From Saururus chinensis (Eukaryota; Streptophyta; Magnoliopsida; Piperales; Saururaceae), in assembly GCA_035235625.1 (NCBI GenBank), contig CP141143.1, positions 23,481,092-23,545,091 on the forward strand: a DNA stretch of 64,000 nt. The letters are read 5' to 3'. Positions 10,390 through 21,628 of the stretch are shown here, piece after piece. Within the stretch, counting starts at the first letter, position 1; each line of letters starts with the position of its first letter. The notes beneath the pieces were generated by a model. That model worked only from the letters and a program-made list of their open reading frames with translations. It had not been told where the DNA came from and ran no database searches. The position numbers were made by a program, and so were the translations under genes.

Positions 10390-11110
10390 GGTGTATTGCT
10401 ATGCATGAAGAGTATGAGGCCCTTCTCAAGCAGGGTACTTGGACTCTTGTTCCTCCGCCACTCAACTCTAACATCATTGGGTGTCGATGGACCTACAAAA
10501 TCAAGCGAGGTCTTGATGGTTCCATCTCTCAGTACAAGGTTTGTCTTGTTGAAAAGGGTTTCACTCAAGAAGAAGGACATAGCTATCATGAAACTTTCAA
10601 TCCTATGGTCAAACCCTACACCATTCGAATTATACTAAGTCTTGTTGTTTCCAAAGCCTGGATTGTAAAACAACTGGATATCTCCAATGCCTTTCTTCAT
10701 GGTACCATTGAGGAAGAACTGTACATGGCTCAACCTCATGGCTTTATTGACTCCACTTTCTCCCACCATGTGTGTCGGCTCCACAAAGCCTTATACAGTC
10801 TCAAACAAGCCCCCCGCCAGTGGTATGCCCGACTCTTATCCTATTTTCTCAACCTGGGTTTTTGAGTCTATCATGCTGACACCTCACTCTTCCTCTATCA
10901 GACCGGCTCTCAGGTTACTATCGTTGTTGTTTATGTTGATGACATTCTCATTACTGGTACTCACCCTACTTTCATCAACCATATCATTGCCCTTCTTGGT
11001 TGAGTCTTTATTGTCAAAGACTTTGGTCCTCTCCATCACTTTTTTGGCATAGAATTCACCACTACTCCCAATGGTCTCTTCCACTCACATGCTCAATATA
11101 CTTAAGACAT
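10390..11110 (+). pseudogene. copia reverse transcriptase
   Basis: Blocks in order: WTLVPPPLNSNIIGCRWTYK (about 10441-10500), KQLDISNAFLHGTIEEELYM (about 10669-10728), LHKALYSLKQAPRQWYARL (about 10780-10838), VVVYVDDILITG (catalytic YVDD, about 10924-10960), VKDFGPLHHFFGIEF (about 11012-11055). Stops at 10863-10865, 11001-11003 and 11103-11105 break it. The upstream low-complexity Pro/Ser-rich stretch (about 10080-10260) is the usual linker between integrase and RT. Confidence 0.93.
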
Positions 11111-11289
11111 TCTCCTCACGGTTAACATGGACGACTGCAAACCCACTCCCACTCCTACTGGCTACAAACGACCTCCTACATCTCCCACATATCCACTTTT
11201 TCTCTTATCCTTTCCACTATAAGAGCATTGTTGGAGCTCTTCAGTACCTCACTTATACATCCTGGCATTGCCTACTTAGTGAACTACGT

Positions 11290-11830
11290 GTGTTAACATA
11301 TGCATAAGCCCTCCACCATTTATTATGCAGCTGTCAAAAGGATCCTTCAGCATGTCCATGACACTCTCTCTCATAGCATGCTTATTCGACCCGGTTCCTT
11401 CACCCTCACTGCTTATTTTGATTTTGACTAGGCTAGTGACCCACTTGACCGTCAGTCGATCACTGGGTATTGTCTCTTTTTGGGTCCCAATCCTATCATC
11501 TGGAAATCAAAGAAGCAGGAAAATGTTGCCCGCTCTTCTACTAAAGCAGAATATTGGGCCCTCTCTTCCACTACTACTAAGATAGTTTGGGTATCCATGG
11601 TCCATAAGTTCCTTGGCCTCTCTTCTCTTGAGACTCCTACTTTGTGGTGCGACTGATACACACAACCAACCCTATCTTTTTGGCTCGCACTAAACATATT
11701 GAAATTGACCATCACTACATTCGACAGCAAGTTTTAGCCAGCAACATGAAGGTTCATCATGTTCCCTCCAAATATCAACTTGCTGATATCTTCACTAAGC
11801 CACTCCCCATACAACAATTTTAGAGTCTTA
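11290..11830 (+). pseudogene. copia RNase H
   Basis: Recognisable pieces include STKAEYWALSSTTTKIVWV (about 11537-11593), ARTKHIEIDHHYIR (about 11680-11725) and HHVPSKYQLADIFTKPLP (about 11755-11808). These are the standard last blocks of copia polyproteins. Several frame changes separate them. A TAG at 11821-11823 falls where relatives usually have Gln. Confidence 0.9.
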
Positions 11831-11872
11831 CTTCAAATTAATGGCTCTTCATCCGCCATGAATTTGCAGGGG

Positions 11873-12137
11873 TGTATTAAAGATATACATTTTCCTATGT
11901 AACTCTTCATCTTCCCTCTATTTCCTAGACATCTGTTCATCTTCCTAGATGTCTCTTCTTCTTTTCACATGCTTCTCAATTTCTCCTCCTGCATATATAA
12001 ATCGTACATCCTTGTTATGTTCATGTTAAGGAATGATCACTCTTCAGTAATCTTTTCTTTTCTCTCAACTTTTCAATTTAAAAACTTCTAGATTTGTAAT
12101 TTTATGTTGTGTTCTATTCTGTGATCTGATTACATCA
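11873..12137 (+). repeat. copia 3' LTR, end uncertain
   Basis: TGTATTAAAG follows the tract TTGCAGGGG, as copia LTRs usually begin after a polypurine tract. ATATATAAAT near 11993 may be its TATA box. I place the end at …GATTACATCA by the TG…CA rule; without a second LTR copy this end is a guess. Confidence 0.6.
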
Positions 12138-12422
12138 GGAAGCCAGAGAGCATAAGGTGCCAGCGAGGATGAAGACATGATTCTTATTTGGGAGTCAGGG
12201 AAGTGATGGACACGCCGGAAGGGGGGCAAATACCAAGTTAATGAAAGATTAATGGGTGATTTGCAACAAGAATAATCGTCTCAGTGGGGGACAACTAGAA
12301 TCCGTCACAAGGTTAAAAGAATAAAAATAATTTTATCATTTAAAAATAGCACCGGGTCTATGTATAATATTTGAAATGTATGGCATGTGTAAATTTGTCA
12401 AATATTAGTTGGTGTAAGTACA

Positions 12423-12453
<31 letters not shown>

Positions 12454-12640
12454 TTATATATATATATAATATCCACCTTCATGGTACTTATTCTATTAAA
12501 CCTAACTTATATTCATCATTTCTTATATAGCCAATTATGAATATTTTATATCTATTATTTACCCAAAACTCTACAAAAGTAACAAAACCCAATTCTAGTC
12601 CTGAGGTGACAAGATAAAATGTTTTTACCATCCTCGGCCA
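12138..12640. other. Intergenic, with (ATT)n and (TA)n microsatellite
   Basis: No gene seen. A TTA/ATT repeat lies at about 12424-12454, followed by a short TA repeat to about 12470. Confidence 0.7.
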
Positions 12641-12942
12641 GTTTGCCTACAGGGAAACAATCGAGTGGAAGGAGTAATATCGCGTTGTTGTTGGTGCAGT
12701 CGCAGATTTCCAAAGTGAACGAGACTAATTATGGGTAGGGATGCCGGGGGTAAATCCATTTGCTATTTCTTTTCACCCATGTTGGGCCCGATACTAATTC
12801 AGCTAACTGGGCCTGTATTGCTAGTAGTCTTACAAAGCACAAGCTCGTCCTAGTGGAAATTCTGGATCGAAGTGGACAAAGATAAAAAAAAAAACAGTCA
12901 CAGTGGGCTAGGAGTGGAATTAACGAAGACCAGCAGAACTCC

Positions 12943-13033
12943 GACAAGCTTCATGCCATAAGAATCGTCGGTTAGATCATGCAATAGTTCGACAAGCTTC
13001 ATGCCATAAGAATCGTTGGTTAGATCATGCAAT
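12943..13033 (+). repeat. Two 48-bp tandem copies upstream of LRR copy A
   Basis: The unit GACAAGCTTCATGCCATAAG… is repeated at 12943 and 12991 with one mismatch in the first 43 bases. The flanking region (12640-13090) holds TGGGCCC (about 12783) and TGGGCC (about 12808), motifs common in plant promoters, so this may be the promoter of the LRR gene. Confidence 0.85.
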
Positions 13034-13318
13034 GCTCCTTCAGGCTACGCGACACAAAAGTCCGTTTGAGGGGAGTTACATGTAATTAACAGGAAATGTG
13101 CAAACTATTTAAGCGCCGAAATAATCAGAATCCGGTCAGTCATCCCAGTCCCTTTCCGCACTCTCGAAGCCAACGAAAGCGTCTGAAGAGAAATACCCGT
13201 CCCCTACAAACAGAGTTATTAGGATATCTGTCGTTTGTCCTTTGTTTTTCTTCAGCCCTTTGCTTGTTATCTTGTATTATTTTTGTTATAAACAATTTTT
13301 TTTTCTCTCCCACAGAGG

Positions 13319-14948
13319 ATGGCCACTCGAGAGTTCCTCTGGTTGTACCTTGTAGTATATTTTTCTTATGCATCACTGCCTTCACCGGGATCAGCCGCTG
13401 ATCAATTTGATGGTAAATGTTTCATATGACAAAGACTTGAATTGTACAATTTAATTGCATTTCTCTCCGGTTATGACATATATTAAGTAGTTTCTTGTTC
13501 CTTGACAGTTTTTGCACTACATGATTTTTGTAATTCCCTGAACTCTACAACTGGGTTGAAGGGCTGGAGTAAAAATGGTGAAGATCTATGTGAGGAAGGC
13601 TGGATGGGAGTATCATGTTCCGTTCTATCAGTGTATGACATCAAGTTCCTCTGTTCGCCTATATCTCTAGATACTTCTATGTCATTCTTTATTGTTGATT
13701 TTTGTATGTCAACTTTTTTAATAGAAATATTCCATACCTCAGACTTAATGGAACATTTGGTGCACAATTATCTAGCTGTAGTTCTTTAAATAATTTCTTC
13801 CTTTTAGTAACTCCTTTGCTATTTGGAACTAAATATTATTTTTGTTTGAACGGTATGTAAAGGGATCCAAGCAACAACAACATAGTAGATAATTTTCCCT
13901 CTAATCTTCCACAAAATATCTCCATTCTGTAAGATGAATAACTTAATTCCATTTTCTTCTTTTCATGTGCGACCTAATGCATGTCTAGTTGTTTTTGCAT
14001 CATGTCACCATCTCAATCAAAATTTCCAATCCTTACTCCTTTTCTGTATATTTAAATTATAATTTTTTTGATAACCCTATATATTTGACTTTTAACTTTA
14101 TTCCCCCCACCCCAAAATAAGTCAACACATGTGCACACTTTATGCTTATTTTGAGTAATTGGTACTGTAACTCTGTTGTGATACAGTTTTTGCATGTATA
14201 AGGGTAGTCCAAGTAATTAGATCTTGGTCTCTTAGGGATATCTCACACAACAGCTTCACGGGTGACCTTCCTACCTCATTTAATGGTTTGAAAAATATGT
14301 ATGAGTTGTAAGTATATATTTATGTCTCAAATAATATAGCATTGTATTCTAAATTGCAGTGGAATGTTTCACATAGTCTGTTCTTACAAAACAATCAATG
14401 AACTCTCTCAGTTGCATTTCTTGCAAATCTTCCTTCAACTGATCTGTATGTACTCATAAAATTACTATTAGTCAGCACTATTTTTTATATGTTTAGATTC
14501 TTATATTTAACTCATGTTTCTCAGGAATATCCAATACATATATTTCAGTGGAGCCGCTCCCTCTAAATTTGACAAGATACTAAACCTCAAGTGAGTGTAT
14601 ATTCACTTATATTATGAGAGTATTTGCATTTAATGGGTAGTCCAAGTAAATTAGATTGTGACTTTAGTTTTGATTTCTTTTTATTTATTCAGATTCAGTT
14701 TTCTCTGCATGGCCGTCACATTGATGTACATGGCCGCAGAAGGGGGGAATCAACAAGAGGGGCAGAATCAGCAAGTGGGGCCGCAAGCTCAAGAGCAATC
14801 TCAGGAGGTGAAGTTGCCTAAAATAAAAGGCATAAACAAGAATATAAAGCCTCTGCAACTTGCTGGTAAAGATATTAGAGAATTTGAAAAGGACAAAAAG
14901 ATTATGACTGGGAATCGTTTCGCAGTTTTATCTGAGGAGGACGCCTAA
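13319..14948 (+). pseudogene. Kinase-less STRUBBELIG-like LRR gene, copy A, broken
   Basis: Exons by splice signals: 13319-13412, 13509-13644, 13725-about 13790, 13863-13928, 14236-14307, 14377-14445, 14525-14590, 14693-14948. Exon 1 encodes a signal peptide (MATREFLWLYLVVYF…). Exon 2 is the LRR N-terminal cap (GWSKNGEDLCEEGWMGVSC), the WxGVxC pattern of SRF receptor kinases. The next exons each give one LRR (for example DISHNSFTGDLPTSFNGLKN). The last exon has a short hydrophobic stretch, a Gln-rich part and the end GNRFAVLSEEDA. No kinase domain follows. Breaks: a TGA in frame at 14399-14401, shared by copies B and C, and loss of the exon 3 donor by a small deletion. An acceptor (CCCACAG) just before ATG implies a leader intron. 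SRF relation is by pattern. Confidence 0.75.
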
Positions 14949-14954
14949 GCTCGA

Positions 14955-16435
14955 TGTTTGAGATTGAAGGCACGCATGTGCTTAGTGTGTGTGCCATGAG
15001 ATTCATGGATTAAGGACTTCATGCATTACTTACATGCGTTATGACAGTAGGGATAAGCTAATACAAATACTCTTAGTTGCCAAAAAGAGATAGAATGTCG
15101 TTTATTACGCATGTTGAGTGAAATGTGTTTATGAAACTGTAACCTCTTAAGCAGCTTTGGGTTCTGTCGTTTTGCTTCCATTTCTTTCACTCTTGGAATA
15201 AAAATCTAACATCTTTTCCATGTGAAGCTGGTCGCAAATGTACTCACACACCTGATCCAATGGGCCCAGAAAGTGGGCCTTCGCTCTTTGGCATTACGGT
15301 TGCTAAACCTTTCTATTCTTCGAATTACTGGAATTGAGTACATCGCCTATCCTACTTTCAGAAACTAACTTTTGTACCTTTAATCCATAGCCACTATGTC
15401 TATTGGTCTCTCTCATGAACCAGCCCATGTATAATCTAAAGCCACAGAAGGCGCATTCAGCCTCTAAACCCATTGTAAATTTTCCACAACGTTAATATGC
15501 TCTAACAGCGCACTGGATTCCACTCTACGGAGCCGACTTGGCCCCTTCTCTGTGTAGGACCTACTGGGTATAGTGATTTTTTTAACTAGTCAATGTGCAT
15601 GTGTATTTGTACATGTGGTTAACAAAGAGTAACATTATTATCTTGGCATATAAGTGGATGCATGTTATAGGTATTTTTATATTTTTACCTATAAATGATA
15701 ATAAATGACAAAATTGTTGATATATGGTTGATATGATGTGATATCCATTTAAGCTAAATATAAATAAGAGAATAGAGTACAAATGATAGTTGTACACCGC
15801 AAATATTATAAGATAATAAGAAATATTTTTTGCTCATTTTATACTTCTAGATATTTTGTAGTTTTTGGGAAAATTAAGATTAAATATCATTTATTCTTTT
15901 TCTTTTTACATATTTCACAAAAAAATGTTATATATTATTAAGATGAGCATAGAAAAAAGATTAACACAAACTACCATTGATGTGTCAAACCTTCATTTCA
16001 GTAGATTGATATAGAACAATCCATGTCATCAATATTACACTAATGTGTTGGCTTTACTGTCGATGATTGATCGGTTATAGATTGATATGTCAATGTTTGT
16101 TGGTGTCAATATTGTCATTTTTTTTATTAGTGTCGTGACTAATATATCGATGATTGTACTGATAATCGGAAAAAAATAATAGTGATTGTCCTATTTCCCA
16201 AAACTAACTCCAAAGAATGCAATAACACAAATTTTCCCATATAACACCTTCCCATGCTAGCAATTAATAATTTACGCAATTAAATGATTATTAAACATGA
16301 GTAAAATATGATCCCACAACAATTTCGTGGCAAAAATCTCAATGTTTTTATGTCACATAAAAATCATAATTTATCATATATTTACTTCCAAACCAAATCA
16401 CAGCGGCAAAGTTAGTAATCCAACATCTTTCCATT
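14955..16435 (+). repeat. 1.4-kb segmental duplication, arm 1
   Basis: Begins just after the stop of LRR copy A and matches 37760-39285 in the same direction, apart from small gaps. Shared landmarks include GATAGAATGTCGTTTATTAC, GCAGCTTTGGGTTCTGTCG and ATGAGTAAAATATGATCCC. No gene is seen inside it. Confidence 0.92.
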
Positions 16436-16469
16436 CATGAAACACAAAGGTCTCTACAAATTTAGTCAT

Positions 16470-17500
16470 CATTATATTTTTTGTTTTATATTGCATGTGC
16501 TTGTAAGATAATCCAACAACGCAAAATAAGAAATGTTATTCTGACATCTTGTATTTCCCCCTCTTTTCTCTGTAGAAGTTCAAATTTTTTTAACAAAAAA
16601 TTTTCTAATCATTTTTTAAGTTGTTTAACTGCTTAATCAAGGCCAAGGTCTTGGGTTCCAATCCCATGGGAAGCAATTTTTAGTTCTCATGAGGCACAAT
16701 GTAACTCTGCCTCGTTGCTCACTATAGTCAATTTTTTTTTATGTTTTTTATTTTATATTACATGTGCTTATAAGATAATCCAACACCGCAAAATAAGAAA
16801 TGTTATTCCAACATCTTGTATTTCCCCTTCTTTTCTCTATAGAAGTTCAACTTTTTTTAACAAATATTTCTCTAATCATTTTTTGAGTTGTTTGACTGCT
16901 TAATCAAGGCCAAGGTCTTGGGTTCCAATCCCATAGGAAGCAATTTTTAGTTCTTGTGAGGCACAATGTAAGTGTACCTCGTTGCTCACTATAGTCAATT
17001 TTTTTTTTTATGTTTTTTGTTTTATATTGCATGTCCTTGTAAGATAATCCAACAACGCAAAATAAGAAATGTTATTTCGACATCTTGTATTTCCCCCTCT
17101 TTTCTTTGTAGAAGTTCAACTTTATTTAACAAAAATTTCTCTGATCGTTTTTTGAGTTGTTTCACTGTTTAATTAAAGCCAAGGTCTTGGGTTCCAATCC
17201 CATAGGAAACAATTTTTAGTTCTCGTGAGGCATGATGTAAGTCTGCCTTGTTGCTCACTGTAGTCAATTTTTTTTCAATGTTTTTTTTTTATATGGCATG
17301 TGCTTGTAAGATAATCCAACAACGCAAAATAGGAAATGTTATTCCGACATCTTATATTTCCCCCTCCTTTCTCTATAGAAGGTCAACTTTTTTTAACAAA
17401 AATTTCTCTGATCATTTTTTGAGTTGTTTAACTACTTAATCAAGGCCAAGGTCTTGGGTTCCAATCCCATAGGAGGCAATTTTTAGTTCTCGTGAGGCGT
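16470..17500 (+). repeat. 268-bp tandem array, about 3.8 copies, with B-box-like motif
   Basis: The marker ATCCAACAACGCAAAATAAG starts at 16511, 16778, 17047 and 17314, giving periods of 267, 269 and 267. Each unit carries AAGGTCTTGGGTTCCAATCC, close to the tRNA T-arm/B-box consensus GGTTCGAATCC. Short frames of 62-66 residues recur in the units but have no family resemblance and look like by-products of the repeat. Confidence 0.92.
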
Positions 17501-17793
17501 AGAGTTTCTTGCATTTGTGTTATGGGCATCAAGTATTTTCCTTTAGTTATGTTCACATGCTAGCTCGTGCAGAGGAGGATTGAAATTTAAATATACTAAT
17601 AACCAATTTCTTAACAGCTTAAGCTATTCAGAGACAATATGTATTTCACATTAGTTTCTATACAAGGCTTATGTTTGAAAGTGAGATCTGCTTGGAAGAA
17701 ACCTTCTCAACTTCGTCATAATCAATCTATTTTCTTGATTCAGTTTGTTTGTTGATTAGTAAACTTCTAATTATAGTGCTCCAACCCATTTTG

Positions 17794-17796
<3 letters not shown>

Positions 17797-17824
<28 letters not shown>
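17797..17824 (+). repeat. (AT)n microsatellite
   Basis: Uninterrupted AT repeat. The surrounding stretch 17501-17928 shows no gene. Confidence 0.9.
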
Positions 17825-17928
17825 GCTTCTCTTGTGTTGTATATTTGTAACCTTTCATGTTCTATATATGTAATCTTCCAAATAAGTTGTTACCCTTAGT
17901 ATCAACATTAATGTCCCTTTTGGCTTAT

Positions 17929-18413
17929 GGATTTTGTTGTGTCCAAATACAACTGTAGCTTACTACTGAGGTTGTTGGTGTTAGATAGTGTTATTCCTTT
18001 TTGTGCTTCAACATAAAGGGATGTAGTTGACTTGTTCCCATTCGATAATATATTATTGTCATGAATTAAAATGGTGTCTGCTTACATATACATTGAGAGT
18101 TGATTCATTTCTTCCTAAAAATTATGTATTTTGTCTCTTTTTCTCAAACACATGTTTTAAAAATGCATTCTTATAAAAACCATTTGCAATTGTATACACA
18201 TCGTGCGTCTCTTCAACTCCCTAATTATGTAACAATCAATGAAGGACCTTTTCATGTACCAAGGTTGAGGTCAACTATGATAGTCAATAGAGTGAAATAT
18301 ACATTGTGCAACACATTTCATTGCAAAAGTGAGGTAGAATAGGATGCAACTAAGCTTGCATTTAAGAACATATTGAACACATCAAATGTTGAAGGTGTGC
18401 CTCCAATTTGCCT
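17929..18413 (+). pseudogene. Tandem duplicate of a dsRNA-binding exon with its intron end, broken
   Basis: This block repeats as 18416-18915 with a period of 487 bp at the shared landmark GGATTTTGTTGTGTCC. It carries a damaged dsRNA-binding exon (about 18150-18412: YKNHLQLYTHRA…, LPNYVTINEGPFHVPRLRST). Its acceptor has changed from AAATAGG in the intact copy to AAACACA, and a TAG replaces the CAG of the intact copy near 18340. It is therefore very likely skipped or dead. Confidence 0.85.
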
Positions 18414-18637
18414 ATGGATTTTGTTGTGTCCAAATACAACTATAGTTTGCTACTAAGGTTTTTGATGTTAGATAGAGTTGTTCCTTTTTGTGCCTCAACA
18501 TAAAGGGTTGTTGTTTACTTGTTCCCATTCGATAATACGTTGTTGTCATATATTAAAATGGTGTATGCTTACATATACATTGAGAGTTGATTCATTTCAC
18601 CCTAAAAATGTTGTGCTTGTCTCTTTTTCTCAAATAG

Positions 18638-21239
18638 GTGTTTCAGAAGTGCCTTCTTATAAAAACCATTTGCAAGAGTATATACATCGTGTGCCTCTTC
18701 AACACTCTAATGATGAACTCCCTAATTATGAAACAATCAATGAAGGACCTGTTAATGCACCAAGGTTTAGGTCAACTGTGATAATCAACAGAGTGAGATA
18801 TACTTCATGCAACACATTTCATTGCAAAAGAGATGCAGAACAGGATGTGGCTAAGCTTGCATTTGAGAACATGTTGAACACATTAAATGTTGAAGGTGTG
18901 CCTCCAATTTGCGAGGTTAGTTGAATTTTTTCCCATTTCGATGTTTACAGTGTTTTGGAAGCCAAAGGAAAAGGATATTGGATTGAGTTCCCTTAATAGT
19001 ATTCCAAACTCATTTAAAGTTGCATTTTGTTATTTTGTTCAAATCAGCATATTTTGAATATGTATGAGATATTATTCAAAAAATTATTGTAAAAAACTCA
19101 TATGTTGAATTGATTTTCAAATTTGTTTACGATTATATCTCAAACAACTTAGTCATAGGTTCTTACTCAATTACAATTATTTGTTGTAAATTCTGGCATT
19201 TTTTTTATTTAATTACAAGAGATAAGTTGATGATGATGGCTATTTTTGGTTGATTGTTATATACACATATGTTTCTAGTAATTTTTTAAGGGTAAATTCT
19301 ACTTAGCCAGTAGGTATTATAACAAAATTGCACATGACCCCTATGTATTATAACAATAAGCACACAACCCCTATGCACTAATGTTTTCAAGTGATACTAT
19401 CAATATCTTTCTTCTAATCCCTCTTATAACCTTATTCTTATGTATTATTCTTATGTTACCCCTCCCTATCTCCTTCCTTTTATCATCCACTTTGTTATGT
19501 TCAACATATGAATTTTTTTCTTGAATAATAATTAAGAGATGCCAATGGAATGGCGGATATTAGAGACATTGTGCAATGACAAGTCCTGAGCAAATCTAGA
19601 GCTGAGCATAACGAGTCCCACTACCATTACCCATGCAATAGCCCATAATATGTTCAAATTATTATCTCTTCAATTATTTTTTAACATGAAAAAAATAGAA
19701 TGACAAGAAACTGCTCTTCATTAATAGTCCAATGTCAAAGTAGCACTTTTAGATTTGATTTCTATTTTGAGTGGGCACAAGATTCATTGAGCTCATTAGT
19801 AGTGTACGAGGGCTAGGAGGAGAAAAATACATACGCAAGGGAGGAGGAAGAGTATCCTTACTGGAAAATGCCTTTTTGTGGTTTGCATTTATGTGAAATG
19901 CATTTCTTACATATGGGTGGAAGGTGGGAAGGGAGAGCAGTGAAGAAGAGGACATCTAAGAGAAATATTATCGGCTCTAGAACTCTCTGCTCTGCTTGCC
20001 TTCCTTTCGTCTCTGTGTTGAGTTTCCTCCCACTCTCTTTCTCTTCACTTCATTCCTAGCCCAATCCCCTCCGAATTAGTCCAACTTTTTGATGGCTAAG
20101 CCATTCACCTTCAACTTTGCACACTTGACTTCAAGTTGTGCAAAGTAGAAAGGAAAGTTGTTTTACTACACTTTTTTTTTAGAATTGTAATTAACAGGGG
20201 AAAGTGGTAATTAGTTTTTAGGTGAGTGAGATGAAGAGAAGGAAAATTTTGCATTGGAAGCTGAAGGATGAACCAGTTGCCAATCAATGTTGTAAATTCT
20301 GAGCATGGTTGTGTGCTCTATAAATTACAACCACAAACTCATGGGTCATGGTTCTATTTTGAGCTACATCAGTTTTCCAAATGCTAAATTGACCATCTTT
20401 GTCCAATTGGTTTTGCACAACTCATTTTTCCATCATATTGTCTAACCATTTTGCATGAAGTTATGTTGTCCTTAAGTGCCCTTCGTACTTTTGATGTTCT
20501 GTTCAACCTTATGATTTGCATCACCTTCAAGTTAATTTTCTTGGCACTTTTCTTGGCTTTATTGTCATAATTGAAAGAAACCATACTCTTTTCACATATG
20601 ATGCTTGATGTGGTCTCTCTTAACACCTCCCACTTCTCCCCTTTCTCTCTTCCACCTCCTCACTTTATTTGCAGTAGAGTGCATGATGGGGCTGCAATGG
20701 AGTGGGTCCGACTATGGATTTCGATGCATGGGAGGCACCCTTAGTGATGACTTTGCTATAGCCATCAGGTGGAGAGGAGGCAAGTGAAGCTTGAGGACAA
20801 ATGGAGGGAAAGTAGCACAAGAGGAGTAGTATGGGAATTCAGAGAAAAATGTTGACAATATTATTTAGAATGGTTGGGCCACGGGGTTATGTGTATTTTT
20901 TTTTAAATACATAGGGGTTATTATCAATTTCTTTGTAATTCATTTGGGTCAAGCACAATTAAGTAATTTACTATTTCTTTTATTACTTCAAAATACGTAG
21001 TTAGCATCTAACCTCTTCATTGATTCAGGATACTCAATTTTGCAAGTCCATACTCAATGAGTATGCCAATAAAAGACAAATACAACTGCCAGCATATACT
21101 ACCACTCAGTTGAAAGGTACACTTCCAATTTTCATGTCCTCTATAGTTTTTGATGAGAAAACTTATATTGGAAGCCCTGGAAAGAGAAAGAAAGAAGCAG
21201 AACAATTGGCAGCATGTGCTGCCATCCAATCTATTCTAG
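18638..21239 (+). pseudogene. DRB-type dsRNA-binding protein gene remnant (two exons)
   Basis: Exon 18638-18915 encodes a first dsRNA-binding domain (YKNHLQEYIHRV, NEGPVNAPRFRSTV, KRDAEQDVAKLAFENML). Exon 21029-21239 encodes a second (FCKSILNEYANKRQIQLPAY, KKEAEQLAACAAIQSIL). Both have clean acceptor and donor sites. The alpha-beta-beta-beta-alpha pattern with its final Lys/Glu/Ala-rich helix fits plant DRB proteins, which assist Dicer-like enzymes in small-RNA making; DRB4-type is my guess. No start exon and no tail exon were found, and a gypsy RT piece lies 215 bases beyond the second exon, so the gene looks truncated. The two exons themselves are open and could be alternative parts of an expressed transcript. 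Confidence 0.75.
19291..20972. mobile_element. 1.7-kb TIR element in the DRB intron
   Basis: The left end (GGTAAATTCTACTTA… then ACCCCTATGTATTATAACAA) and the reverse complement of the right end (AGTAAATTACTTA… then ACCCCTATGTATTTAAAAAA) match over about 90 bases with gaps, so the ends are inverted repeats. No transposase frame is seen inside. It looks like a non-autonomous DNA transposon, possibly Mutator-like by its long ends; no clear target duplication was found. Confidence 0.65.
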
Positions 21240-21454
21240 GTTTGTCTTATTATGAGTTACATATTGTTGGCAGTGTTGCTTATTTACTTCTTTCTTGGAG
21301 ATAGTTTTGCTTTGCAGTTGAAAGCTTGATTTTAGTTATATGCTCTATGTGAGTCTTTCTTCTTGAAGATTATATGGTGCAAGTTTGTTTCTTAAATTAA
21401 GTAACCAAAATAAATAAATACCCCTTACTAAGGATTGATGATTTGTTTTATCAA

Positions 21455-21628
21455 TTACAGCGAGCATAGGTCTTCTCTAAGATCGATCTGAGATTAGGTT
21501 ATCATCAGCTTTGGATTAGTCCAGACAATGTGTCGAAGACGACGCTCTGTAAATGATATGGGCATTATGAGTTCCTAGTGATGTCATTTGGTCTTACCAA
21601 TTCACCAACCTTGTTCATGGATCTGATG
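21455..21628 (+). mobile_element. gypsy reverse transcriptase fragment
   Basis: Translates as VFSKIDLRLGYHQLWISPDN and [20 protein letters not shown], two adjacent RT blocks, with a TGA at the codon before YGHYEF where relatives have Arg. It breaks off after MDLMN, before the catalytic YVDD block, and joins directly to the LRR-leader sequence. Confidence 0.9.

Larger units (their letters stand above)
7630..12137 (+). mobile_element. Ty1/copia LTR retrotransposon, decayed, 5' LTR not found
   Basis: Order is gag, protease, integrase, reverse transcriptase, RNase H, then a TG-starting LTR. Integrase before RT defines Ty1/copia. Each domain is broken by stops or frame changes. Many stops (8119, 9380, 9860, 10863, 11001, 11103, 11821) fall where an Arg, Gln or Trp codon would fit with one transition. 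No matching LTR was seen before gag. Confidence 0.93.

Noticed and set aside
16715-17439. Three similar 62-66-residue frames
   Set aside because: They recur because the 268-bp unit recurs; they are AT-rich and resemble no family.
16640-17490. tRNA genes suggested by GGTTCCAATCC
   Set aside because: No acceptor stem, D arm or anticodon arm could be fitted around the motif; only the B-box-like part is present.
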